From contig CAWCHK010000007.1 of NCBI GenBank assembly GCA_963795385.1, positions 62,001 through 126,000 of the forward strand: DNA of 64,000 nucleotides, given 5' to 3'. A program made the position numbers and the translations under genes. The notes beneath the pieces are model-generated. The model was given only the letters and a program-made list of their open reading frames with translations. It was not told the DNA's origin and made no database searches. Each line of letters opens with the position of its first letter. The first letter of the stretch is position 1. This DNA is from CAVURS01 sp963795385. GTDB lineage: Bacteria; Actinomycetota; Actinomycetes; Actinomycetales; CAVURS01. Shown one piece after another: positions 14,995 to 23,932 of this stretch.

Positions 14995-16035
14995 GTGCGC
15001 GGCGTCTACCTGCCGGGAGGGCGCCAGGTCGAGATCCGGGACGTCGACGACCCCACGCCCGGGCCGGGCCAGGTCGTCCTGCGGATGGGGGCCTCGACCA
15101 TCTGCGGCTCCGACCTGCGGGCGATCTACCGGGAGCATCTGGGCGAGGGGCCGGAGGCGTACCAGGGGGTGATCGGTGGCCACGAGCCGTGCGGGCAGGT
15201 CGTCGCTGTGGGTCCCGGCGTCCGGCGTTCCGGACCGGGTGAGCGGGTCGTGGTCTACCACATCAGCGGGTGCGGCCTCTGCCCGGATTGCCTTGCGGGG
15301 TACCGGATCTCGTGCACCTCGCCGCTGCGCCGGGCGTACGGCTGGCAGCGCGACGGCGGCCACGCGGACCTGATCCTGGCCGACGAGGCCGACCTCGTGC
15401 CGCTCCCCGACGAGCTGTCGTACGTCGACGGCGCCTGCGTGGCCTGCGGCTTCGGCACGGCGTACGAGGCGCTGGTGCGGGCCGAGGTGTCCGGGCGGGA
15501 CGACCTGGTCGTGACCGGCCTCGGACCGGTCGGCCTGGCGGTCGGGCTGTTGGCCCGGGCCATGGGTGCGACCCGCGTCGTGGGCACCGACCCCGTGGAG
15601 GCCCGGCGCCGCGCGGCGCTCGAGCTCGGCGCGGTGACCGACGCCGTGGACGCGACCTCGTCGACCGCGCTGGCGGACGTCCGCGACGCGCTGCGGGCCG
15701 ACGGGGCGGGCGTGGCCGTGGACGCCTCCGGCGCCGGGCCGGCCCAGGCGCTCGCGCTGGCGGCGACGGCGCGCTGGGGTCGCTGCGTCCTGGTCGGTGA
15801 GGGCGGCACCCTGACCATGGACGTGAGTGCGCAGCTGATCCACCGCAACATCCGGCTGATCGGGTCGTGGGTCACGAGCACCGGGCGCATGACCGAGCTG
15901 CTCGGTCGGCTGGTGGCCTGGGGCCTGCACCCCGAAGTCGTCGTCTCGCACCGGTTCCCGGTCGAGGCGGCCGGCGAGGCCTACCGGGTGGCGGACGCCG
16001 GGCTGGCCGGCAAGGTCGCCGTCGTCGGCCCCTGA
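14995..16035 (+). CDS. Zinc-dependent alcohol dehydrogenase (MDR family)
   Basis: 346 residues from GTG 14995, immediately after the preceding stop. Catalytic-zinc motif STICGSDL and IGGHEPCG; structural-zinc cluster SGCGLCPDCLAGYRISC; Rossmann motif VTGLGPVGLAVGLLARAMGA. Chain length and motifs fit the medium-chain dehydrogenases acting on alcohols, polyols or threonine. The zero-base junction suggests it is co-expressed with the LLM-hemerythrin gene, so the two may act in one pathway. Confidence 0.88.
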   Translation: MRGVYLPGGRQVEIRDVDDPTPGPGQVVLRMGASTICGSDLRAIYREHLGEGPEAYQGVIGGHEPCGQVVAVGPGVRRSGPGERVVVYHISGCGLCPDCLAGYRISCTSPLRRAYGWQRDGGHADLILADEADLVPLPDELSYVDGACVACGFGTAYEALVRAEVSGRDDLVVTGLGPVGLAVGLLARAMGATRVVGTDPVEARRRAALELGAVTDAVDATSSTALADVRDALRADGAGVAVDASGAGPAQALALAATARWGRCVLVGEGGTLTMDVSAQLIHRNIRLIGSWVTSTGRMTELLGRLVAWGLHPEVVVSHRFPVEAAGEAYRVADAGLAGKVAVVGP

Positions 16036-16064
16036 CCCGCTGACCCGCTCGCCCCGCTCGAGTT

Positions 16065-16104
16065 GTCAGCCCCTCCGGTAGGCATACCGCCCGGAGGGGC
16101 TGAC
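16065..16104. repeat. Palindrome copy A (GTCAGCCCCTCCGG family)
   Basis: Perfect 14-bp arms GTCAGCCCCTCCGG and CCGGAGGGGCTGAC around a 12-base loop TAGGCATACCGC. It lies between the convergent alcohol dehydrogenase and DyP peroxidase genes and could act as a two-way terminator. The same arm and loop start (TAGGCATAC) recur at 17046-17093 on the other side of the peroxidase gene. Confidence 0.88.
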
Positions 16105-16106
16105 AC

Positions 16107-17024
16107 TCAGTCGTCGGCGGGGGGCGCGAACGCGGCGAGGGCCTCGACGGCTGGTACGACGTAGTAGGCGCCCGTCAGCGCGGTCGTGTACCGGGTCAGG
16201 GCGTCCCGGATGCCGTCCTCCGCGCCGGCCATCCGCAGCAGCATCCGGTGCAGCCGGGCCTGGTCGAAGCTGAACCCCACGAACATCGTGCCGTGGTCGC
16301 TGACCGTGCCGTACGGCGTGTTCCGGCGGAAGATGTCCAGCTCCTCGCCCTGCTCGTCCTCGATCACCGTCCGGGCGACGTGGGAGTCCGCGGGCTTGAC
16401 GTCATCGGCCAGCTCGATGGAGCCCAGCTTGGTCCGGCCCATCGTGCGCTCCTGCGCGCCGACGTCGAGGGCCGCCCACGCCGTACGATCGTGAACCCAC
16501 TGTTGCACCAGGACAACTGACGCACCCGCGCCCGGCTGCCCCTCCGGGACGGCGACGACGGGCAGGGCCTCGGCCAGCGGCGGGTTCTCGGTGCCGTCCT
16601 CGAAGCCGGTGAGGTCGCGACTGTCGCGGTAGGACCAGCCGGTGACCTCGCTCGCCAGGACCGCCACGCCCCGCAGCGCGTCCAGGGCTCCCGAGCAGAT
16701 GTCGAAGACCAGGTCGTTGGCATGACCGGCCACCCAGAGCCAGGCGTCGTGCTGGGTCGCCGGCATCGAGAAGCCCTCCACGCCGGTCACCGGCCGGTCG
16801 AAGCCGTGGACGCCGATCGCTGCGTCGGCCGGCGCGGCCTCGGCCCACAGCGACGGACGGAGCCCCACGACCAGGTTGGCGCCGCCAACGGTGCTCCGCG
16901 GCTCGTCGAGGGCCGCCAGCGCGGTGACCAGCTCGGCCGCCGTCACTCCGGGCGCGGCGTCCAGCTCCAGGTAGGCGTGCGCCGACGTCCCGAGCGCGAA
17001 GATCCCCATCTGCGGCGTACCCAT
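16107..17024 (-). CDS. DyP-type haem peroxidase
   Basis: 305 residues. The DyP signature GFEDGTENP is at about residue 140, and the distal Asp in that motif is present. A proximal-His region (DSHVARTVIED) and the NTPYGTVSDHG segment with conserved Arg nearby (FRRNTPYG) follow. Lack of a Tat signal suggests a cytosolic or encapsulin-loaded enzyme of the YfeX/DypB group. No encapsulin gene is adjacent. It is flanked on both sides by copies of one palindrome. Confidence 0.92.
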   Translation of the reverse strand: MGTPQMGIFALGTSAHAYLELDAAPGVTAAELVTALAALDEPRSTVGGANLVVGLRPSLWAEAAPADAAIGVHGFDRPVTGVEGFSMPATQHDAWLWVAGHANDLVFDICSGALDALRGVAVLASEVTGWSYRDSRDLTGFEDGTENPPLAEALPVVAVPEGQPGAGASVVLVQQWVHDRTAWAALDVGAQERTMGRTKLGSIELADDVKPADSHVARTVIEDEQGEELDIFRRNTPYGTVSDHGTMFVGFSFDQARLHRMLLRMAGAEDGIRDALTRYTTALTGAYYVVPAVEALAAFAPPADD

Positions 17025-17045
17025 GCCGGGATTGTGCCGGACGCC

Positions 17046-17093
17046 GGTTGTCAGCCCCTCCGGTAGGCATACCCACCGGAGGGGCTGACAACC
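17046..17093. repeat. Palindrome copy B (GTCAGCCCCTCCGG family)
   Basis: Perfect 19-bp arms GGTTGTCAGCCCCTCCGGT (17046-17064) and its reverse complement (17075-17093), loop AGGCATACCC. It shares 23 bases from GTCAGCC to GGCATAC with copy A. It lies upstream of the DyP start (17024) and 17 bases beyond the 3' end of the glycosyltransferase, so both genes on the minus strand are near it. Confidence 0.88.
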
Positions 17094-17109
17094 GAAGCTC
17101 GTGAGCCCG

Positions 17110-18229
17110 TCAGCCCGGGAGGGACGTGGCGAGCTCGACGGCCTCGTCCGGGCCCGGCAGCTGCTCGATCTGGGCCCGGACCTTGCTGGCCGCGAGCTCG
17201 AACCGCAGGTCGGACAGCAGCTCGCCGAGCGCGTCCTGGATCGACCGCTCGTCCTGCTGCTCCTCGCGCAGCCGCAGGCCGGTCCCGATGCCGGCCGTCA
17301 CGGACGCGACGTCCTGCTGGCTCTGGCTGTGACCGGGGACCACGAGATGCGGCAGCGCCTGCATGAGGGCGCCGAGCATGCCGCCGGCGCCACCCTGCGA
17401 GACGACGACCTCGACGTGCGGCAGGACCTGGGACTGCGGCAGGTAGGGCAGTGCGGTGACGTTGCCGGGCAGTGCGCCGAGGGCAGCGGCCTCGTGCGGC
17501 CCCGTCGTCAGCACGACCGATCCGGCCGCTCCCGAGACGGCCCGGGCGAGCAGGCTCAGCCGCTCCGGCGTGCTGAAGGCCGGGTCCGCCCCCAGCGTGA
17601 CGTACGCCGCGGGGTGCTCCAGGCGGGTCAACCAGCCGGGCGTCGCCCCCGGAGGCCCGTCGAACGGTACGCCGCGGACCGTGCTCACCCGGCCGATGCC
17701 GCGGAGGCCGCCGAGCTGGAACGGCGGCGGGCAGGCGTCCAGGTAGAGGTCGCCGACCGTGCTCGGCTCCGCCGGCGCCGCGTCCCCGAGCAACTCGGCC
17801 CACAGCGGCCCCAGCCGGGCGATCGCCTCGGCCCGCTCGAACGGCGACCGGGCCGGGGTCGCGGAGGAGTGCGTCACGCACGGGATGCCCAGGCGGGTCG
17901 CCACGAGCACCGCGGCGTACTCGCCCTCCTCGTGCACGATCAGGTCCGGCCGCCACTCCTGGCCGAGCCGGAGCAGGTCCGCGGCCACGGCCCGGGGCCA
18001 GACGTCGGTGCAGCATCCGCCCGGCGGGAGCCGGCCCGAGGGCGCGCACGAGCGAGCGCACCAGCGGGCCGACCGGGCGGCTGGGCAGTCCGCAGGTGAT
18101 GGCCCACGGGACGAGGTCCGGCGCGGTCGCGACGCAGACCTCGTGGCCGGCCCGCTTGGCCGCCATCGCGAACGGCGCCACGGCGTGGAAGTGGCCGATC
18201 GCGGGGAACGCCGTGACCAGGACGCGCAC
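17110..18229 (-). pseudogene. MGT/UGT-type glycosyltransferase, frameshifted
   Basis: The product starts at GTG 18229 behind GGAGG with VRVLVTAFPAIGHFHAVAPFA, the N-terminal signature of actinobacterial macrolide-type (GT1) glycosyltransferases. Reading continues in a second frame from about 18030 (CCTDVWPRAVAADLLRLGQEWRPDLIVHEE) through the C-terminal sugar-nucleotide motif HVEVVVSQGGAGGMLGALMQALPHLVV to a stop at 17110. One indel between about 18020 and 18055 separates the halves. Corrected length would be about 373 residues. Acceptor unknown. It may be a sequencing error rather than a real lesion. Confidence 0.8.
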
Positions 18230-18367
18230 TTCCACCTCCGTCAGGGGTCGCAGACAGTAGTCGCGCGTTAACCCTAGTGAGTGAAGTCGTGCACCCGACA
18301 GGCCTAATCCGGGCCGGATCTCCCCGTCTGGCCTCATCGTTCGGCCCCGTCAGGCCGACAACAGAGC

Positions 18368-19432
18368 ATGGACATCCGCGCCGGCCTCGAGCCGCGTGAC
18401 CCCGTGGTCGCTGCCAGGACCGCAGCGCTGCTGACCGTGCTCGGCGCGGGAGTGAGCCTGGCGTTCGCGGTGCTGCAGCCGCCGACCGGCCAGCTCGCCG
18501 GCCGGCTCGCCGTCCTGGCCGTGCCGCTCGGGCTCGCCGGCCTGAGCCTGGTGTTCCGCCGGGCGACGATCGCGTGGCCGGTCGTCCTGTGGCTGCTGCC
18601 GCCGGTGCTGGGCGTCGCCGCGATCGTGACCCTGGACCTGGTGACCAGGGACGCGTCCGCGGCCGGGCAGGTCTTCCTGTGCCTGCCGGTCCTGTACGCC
18701 GCCGCGCAGCTGCGCTGGCTCGGGGCGGGCCTGACCGCGCTCGTGGCCGCCGCGGGTGATGCGCTCGTCGTCTTCAGCCTCGAACCGGCGGCGCACGCCC
18801 TTGCCGACGCGACGTACGTCTCGGCGACCTGCATCACGATGGGCGTGGTCCTGGTGCGGGCCCGCAGCCGGCAGGAGTCCCTGGTGGCCCAGCTGCGCCG
18901 GGTGGCCGCCATCGACCCGCTCACCGGGCTGGTCACCCGCCGGGTCCTGGACGAGGCGGTCCAGTCCGCGCTCGCGGGCGCGCGGGCAGGACGACGGCAC
19001 CGCCCTGGTACTCATCGACCTCGACCGGTTCAAGAGCATCAACGACACCTACGGCCACCCGGTGGGCGACGCGGTCCTGGTCCACGTCGCGAACGTGCTG
19101 GCCAAGCAGACCCGCTCGGACACCGTCGTCTGCCGGATGGGCGGCGACGAGATCGCCGTCCTGCTGCCCGGGTGCTCGCACGACGTCGCGATGCGCCGCG
19201 CGCCAGGACTTCCTGGACGCCGTGCACTCGCACCCGTTCCAGCTCGCGCGACGGCACCCTGATCGCCATCTCGGTCAGCATCGGCGTGGCGCAGGTGCCG
19301 GTGCACGCGAGGCCCTCACCCGGCTCTACTCGGTCGCGGACCAGGCGCTCTACGAGGCCAAGCGGCCGGCCGGGGCCGGGTCAGCGCGCCGCCGCGCAGT
19401 CGCCCAGCAACCAGACCGAGTCGGCCGGCTGA
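18368..19432 (+). pseudogene. GGDEF diguanylate cyclase with membrane N terminus, multiply frameshifted
   Basis: The first 200 residues read cleanly: about five hydrophobic helices (to roughly residue 165), then RRVAAIDPLTGLVTRRVLDEA, the start of a GGDEF domain. Continuation needs frame changes near 18985, 19199, 19245, 19305 and 19375. In the second frame lie LVLIDLDRFKSINDTYGHPVGD and the catalytic RMGGDEIAVLL site, then SVSIGVAQVPVHA and LTRLYSVADQALYEAKR. The active site is intact, so the repaired protein should make c-di-GMP. No in-frame stops occur between breaks. Confidence 0.8.
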
Positions 19433-19443
19433 CCGCTCGCCGG

Positions 19444-20417
19444 TCAGGCGGCTGTGTCGGCGAGCAGCTGCTCGGCCAGCCGGGTGTGCGTGACCAGGCC
19501 GTGGACCAGCCCGCTGCGCATCGCGCAGGCCAGCGCGCCGGTCTTGTCGTCGCCGTAGATCGTCGCGATGACCTCGGGGATCGCGCGGAGCTGGTCGGCG
19601 GACGGGCAGATCAGCCGGTCCGACGTCGGGGTGCTGACCGGCTGGCCGTCCCGGTCGAGCAGGATGCCGGAGATCTCGGCCCGCACGCCGGCCCGGTGCA
19701 GCTCGCGCCGCTCCTTGGCCGACAGGGCGTCGAAGACCGTTGACTTGCCTGGGGCCCAGCCGCCGATGGACACCAGGGCGCGGGTGACCTTGGGCAGCAT
19801 CGTCCATGGCTCGGGCGACGTCGGCCTGACGGCGCAGGTCCCGGGCCGTGTCGGCGCTCGGGCACGATCATCGGCACGAAGTAGCAGTACGCCGGCCCGC
19901 CACCCTGCCGGGCGATCAGCCGCACCACGTCGACCGCGACGTCGCCGTAGTCGTCACCGCCGGTGAGTGACCCGGTGAGCTGCACGATCGGGCAGGACGG
20001 CAGCTCGCGCAGCCGGCGGGCGACCGCGGAGATGGCGCGCGACCAGGCGACGCCGAGCACGTCGTGCGCGTCGGTGATCTCGGCGATCAGGTCGGCCGCC
20101 GCCTGCCCGAGCGCCGCGCGCAGCTCGACGGGGTCGGTGGCACTGACGTGTCGACGACCAGCGCGTGCTGCAGCCCGAACCGCTCGCGGATCCGGTCGGA
20201 CAGCTCGGCGTCGATCGGTCCGGAGTCCTCGATGGTGATCGTCACGAGGCCGCTGGTCCGGCTCAGCGTCAGCAGCCGGGCGACCCGAAACCGGCTGATG
20301 CCATAGCGATCCGCGATCTGGCTCTTGGACCAGTTCTCCAGGTAGTAGCGCCGCGCCACCGAGGTGAGCAGGACGCGCTGGGCCGGCCGGATCTCACTCG
20401 CGTCGAGGTGTCGACAT
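19444..20417 (-). pseudogene. SorC/DeoR-type sugar-binding transcriptional regulator, multiply frameshifted
   Basis: Pieces in three frames assemble into one SorC-family regulator. The N-terminal helix-turn-helix is RRYYLENWSKSQIADRYGISRFRVARLLTLSR (20267-20359); the sugar-binding domain follows with DVLGVAWSRAISAVARRL, CPIVQLTGSLTG and the C-terminal YGDDKTGALACAMRSGLV. Breaks fall near 20395, 20148, 19858 and 19803. The start is probably ATG 20417 or ATG 20450, with the first break soon after. It is divergent from the ABC transporter and probably represses it until a phosphorylated sugar or polyol binds. Confidence 0.8.
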
Positions 20418-20443
20418 GCCGCTCCCAGGTCTCGGTCCGATAA

Positions 20444-20498
20444 CGCTCATCTGAGCGTAGGCCGCTCATTATCGTAGCCATCGTTGACATCGATGTCA
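20444..20498. promoter_or_regulatory. Candidate SorC-regulator operators
   Basis: The divergent gap has a perfect palindrome CGCTCA-TC-TGAGCG (20444-20457), a third half-site CGCTCA (20463-20468) and a second perfect palindrome TGACATCGATGTCA (20485-20498). Such clustered dyads fit operators of the regulator on the left controlling the transporter on the right and itself. Confidence 0.6.
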
Positions 20499-20594
20499 GG
20501 GGGAGCACCAGAATCACCTGAGCGGGGCTCCGCCCATCGGAGCGCCACAACTTTGTCGGTGCTGTGCCGACAGGTGGAGATCGAAGGAGATCAC

Positions 20595-22020
20595 GTGGCA
20601 ACAACACGGACTGCGCGCCGCGGCGCGACCCTCGTCGCCTGCTTGGCGGTCGGCGCCGTTGCCCTGAGCGCCTGTGGCGCCGGCGGCGGCGGCAAGAGCA
20701 GCAGTGGTGGGCACTCGATCAACGTGCTGATGGTGAACAACCCGCCGATGCTCGAGCTGCAGAAGCTGACCGCGGCGAACTTCACGAAGGACACCGGCAT
20801 CAAGGTCAACTTCGTGCCCAAGGTCGAGCAGGACATGCGCGACACGGCGAGCACCGAGTTCGCCAACCAGTCCGGCCAGTACGACGTGGCGACGCTGTCG
20901 AACTTCGAGATCCCCTACTACGCCAAGGCCGGCTGGATCTCGGACATGCAGGGGATCGCGAAGGACGCGACCTTCGACCAGGCCGACATCCTGCCGTCGA
21001 TGACGGCCGCGCTGTCCTACAACGGCAAGGTCTACGGCGAGCCGTTCTACGGCGAGTCCTCGTTCCTCATGTACCGCAAGGACGTCTTCTCGGCCAAGGG
21101 CATCACGATGCCGGCCAACCCGACCTGGCAGCAGGTCGCCGACTGGGCCGCCAAGGTCGACGGCGCCGCAGCCGGCATGAAGGGCATCTGCCTGCGCGGC
21201 CTGGCCGGCTGGGGCGACAACCTGGCTCCGCTGACCACGGTGGTCAACACCATGGGCGGCACCTGGTTCGACGAGAACTGGAAGGCGCAGGTCAACACCG
21301 GCGGCTTCAAGACGGCGGCGAACTTCTACGTCAACCTGATCCACCAGCACGGTGAGGCCGGCGCGGCGACGTTCAGCTTCCCGCAGTGCCTGGCCGCGCT
21401 CCAGCAGGGCAAGGTCGCGATGTGGTACGACTCCACGGCGGCCGCCGGCTCGCTCGAGGCGTCGGACTCGCCGGTGAAGGGCAAGATCGGCTACGTCTCG
21501 GCGCCGCACGACCAGACCGACAACGCGGGCTGGCTCTACACCTGGGCGTGGGCGATCGAGAAGGCGTCCAAGCACCAGGCCGACGCGGCGAAGTTCGTCG
21601 TCCTGGGCCTCGAGCAAGGCCTACGAGCAGCTCGTCGCGAAGGACACGAAGAACCCGGCACCGGTGGTCCGACCAACATCCCGGCCGGCAAGCGGGCCTC
21701 GACGTACTCCGACCCGACGTACCTCAAGGTCGCGAGCTCGTTCGCCACGCCGACGCTGGACTCGATCAAGAACGCGCCGGCGGCCAACCCGGGCGTGCAG
21801 AAGCGGCCGTACAGCGGCATCCAGTTCGTCGGCATCCCGTCGTTCACCGACTTCGGCACTGACCTGCGCCAAGGACATCAGCAGCGCGATCGCCGGCTCG
21901 CAGAGCACCGACTCCGCGCTCGAGCGCCTGCCAGTCCGTGGCGCAGGCGGCCGGCGACAAGCAGAAGGAGCTAGCCGACGCTCGTCGACGCAGGAGCTCG
22001 ATCGACGGGAGGCCCGGTGA
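20595..22020 (+). pseudogene. Sugar/polyol ABC transporter substrate-binding lipoprotein, frameshifted near 3' end
   Basis: Start GTG 20595 follows AAGGAG. Lipoprotein signal ends VALSACG. Residues to about 335 read cleanly and match the extracellular solute-binding family 1 (NVLMVNNPPMLELQKLTAANFTKDTG, YDVATLSNFEIPYYAKAGWI, YGEPFYGESSFLMYRKD). Indels follow near 21602 (extra C), 21669 (lost C), 21866 (extra C) and 21935 (extra C); the end KELADA is about 21975-22020. SorC-linked relatives bind mannitol, sorbitol or arabinitol. The ligand here is inferred. Confidence 0.82.
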
Positions 22021-22042
22021 CCAGCCGGGTGCCGGGCCTCCC
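22007..22042 (+). terminator. Hairpin between binding-protein and permease genes
   Basis: GGGAGGCCCGG (22007-22017) pairs with CCGGGCCTCCC (22032-22042) around a 14-base loop. Placed after the binding-protein gene and before the first permease, it could stabilise or attenuate the transcript so binding protein exceeds permease, as in other ABC operons. Confidence 0.6.
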
Positions 22043-22075
22043 CGATCGTCATCCCAGGAGCCGGAGGGTGAAGAC

Positions 22076-23046
22076 ATGAGCACGGTCCCAGCCGAAGAGA
22101 TAGTGCTGACGCAACGAAGCCGTCGACCAGCGGGCCAAGGCGGCGGCCGAAGATCGACAAGTGGGGCAAGAAGTCGTGGGTCCGCCGGGCACCGCTGCTG
22201 CCGGCGCTGGTCTTCATGATCATCGTCACCCAGCTGCCGTTCGTGGCGACGCTGGTCATGTCGTTCCTGAACTGGAGCGCCCAGCCGGACGCGCCGGGCA
22301 AGTCGTTCGCCGGCCTGTCGACAACTTCAAGACAGGTCTTCACCACCACGGAGTACCGCAACGCGGTGTTCACCTCGATCCAGATGACCGTGACCGTCGT
22401 GGTGGTCGCGGTGCTGCTCGGCACTGGGCGTCGCCCTGCTGCTGGACCGCAAGTTCTTCGGCCGCGGCGTCGTGCGCACGATGATGATCGCGCCGTTCCT
22501 GATCGTCCCCATCGCGGCGGCGGTCTTCTGGGGCAACGGCATGCTGCAGACCGGCTTCGGCCTGGTGGACGGGCTGCTCGGCGAGCTCGGCGTCAAGAAC
22601 GCGCAGAACATCTCGTTCCTGACCACCCATCCCAAGCTGTCGATCGAGATCGAGCTGATCTGGCAGTGGACGCCGTTCATGATGCTGATCCTGCTGGCCG
22701 GGCTGCAGTCCCGGGACTCCGGAGATCATGGAGGCGGCCGCGGTCGACGGCGCCAACCCGTGGCAGATGTTCCGCTGCGATCACGCTGCCGCACATGCGG
22801 CGCTACATCGAGCTCGGCGCGACGCTCGGCACGATCTTCATCGTCCAGAACTTCGACTCGGTCGTCGGCATGACCGGCGGCCAGAACTCGACCAACATCC
22901 CGTACGAGGTCTACGAGGTCTTCTACGCCGCCAAGGACTACGGCGTGGCCTCGGCGCTCGGCGTGGTCGTGGTGATCGGCTCGATCATCGTCGCGACCTT
23001 CGGCCTGCGGGTCGTATCGTCCCTGCTCTCGGAGGAGACCGCCTGA
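22076..23046 (+). pseudogene. Sugar ABC transporter permease 1 (MalF-type), multiply frameshifted
   Basis: Begins at ATG 22076 and ends at TGA 23044-23046. Fragments in three frames give a standard six-helix permease: KSWVRRAPLLPALVFMIIVTQLPF, MMIAPFLIVPIAAAVFWGN, then the ATPase-coupling EAA loop EIMEAAAVDGANPWQMFR followed by ITLPHMRRY, and QNFDSVVGMTGGQNSTNIPYEVYEVFY. Indels lie near 22112-22160, 22422, 22716 and 22776, mostly one extra G or C. The region at 22320 looks altered but stays in frame. The stop and the next ATG overlap by one base. Confidence 0.8.
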
Positions 23047-23932
23047 TGACTGCCACGATGTCGCGACCGGACGACCCGTACGGACGTGCCCACAGCCCGT
23101 CAACAAGCACCGCAGCTACGCCGGTCTGGCCGTCGGGCTCAGCGCCTGGGTGATCGGGCTCGATCTTCATCGTGCCGATCCTCTACATGCTGCTGACCTC
23201 GCTGCACGAGCCGGCCAAGGCGCAGACCTACCCGCCGAGCTGGGGGGCGTCCGCTGACCTTGACCAACTACAAGGGCCTGTTCAGCGACACGATCAACAT
23301 CCGCCCGGCGCTGCTGAACTCGCTCCAGGCCAGCGTCATCTCGACGATCCTCGTGCTGCTGCTGGCGATCCCCGCGGCGTACGCGCTGTCGATCCGGCCG
23401 GTGCGCAAGTGGACCGACGCGATGTTCTTCTTCCTCTCCACGAAGATGCTGCCGCCGGTGGCCGGCATCCTGCCGATCTACCTGTTCACCACCAAGGTGA
23501 TCCACCTGCCGGACAGCGTCCTGGTGCTGATCGTCCTGTACACCTCGATGAACCTGCCGATCGCGGTGTGGATGATGCGCTCGTTCCTGGCCGAGGTGCC
23601 GCCGGCGATCATCGAGGCCGCGCAGATCGACGGCGCGAACACGCTGCAGATCATGCGCAAGATCGTGGCCCCGATCGCGATGCCCGGCATCGCCGCGACG
23701 TCGCTGATCTGCTTCATCTTCTCCTGGAACGAGCAGCTGTTCGCCAAGGTGCTGACCAGCGTCAACGCGCAGACCGCGCCGGTGTTCGTCAGCACGCTGA
23801 TCCAGACCGAGCACTCCTACCTGGCCCAGCTCTGCGCCGGCACGGTCGCAGTCTCGGTGCCCGGTGCTGATCGCCGGGTTCGCCGCCCAGGACAAGCTGG
23901 TCCAGGGCCTGTCGTTGGGAGCGGTCAAGTGA
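23046..23932 (+). pseudogene. Sugar ABC transporter permease 2 (MalG-type), multiply frameshifted
   Basis: Starts ATG 23046; ends TGA 23930-23932. Recognisable parts are WVIGSIFIVPILYMLLTSLHEPAKA, LLNSLQASVISTILVLLLAIPAAYAL, the EAA loop EVPPAIIEAAQIDGANTLQIMRKI and FIFSWNEQLFAKVLTS. Indels near 23095, 23160, 23247 and 23862 interrupt it; the last makes it run in frame into the following dehydrogenase, which is not a real fusion. No cognate ATPase is encoded here, so a shared MsiK-like ATPase is expected elsewhere. Confidence 0.8.

Noticed and set aside
12967..15951. 994-codon minus-strand frame opposite the LLM and dehydrogenase genes
   Set aside because: It has no domain, is rich in Arg/Gly/His and mirrors well-supported plus-strand genes.
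14995..16035. Assignment of the dehydrogenase to a named enzyme such as threonine or sorbitol dehydrogenase
   Set aside because: The medium-chain family motifs do not distinguish substrates and the neighbours give no clear pathway.
16065..17093. Insertion sequence with inverted ends
   Set aside because: Each copy is itself a full palindrome and the DNA between encodes a normal DyP peroxidase, not a transposase; I keep it as a repeat pair only.
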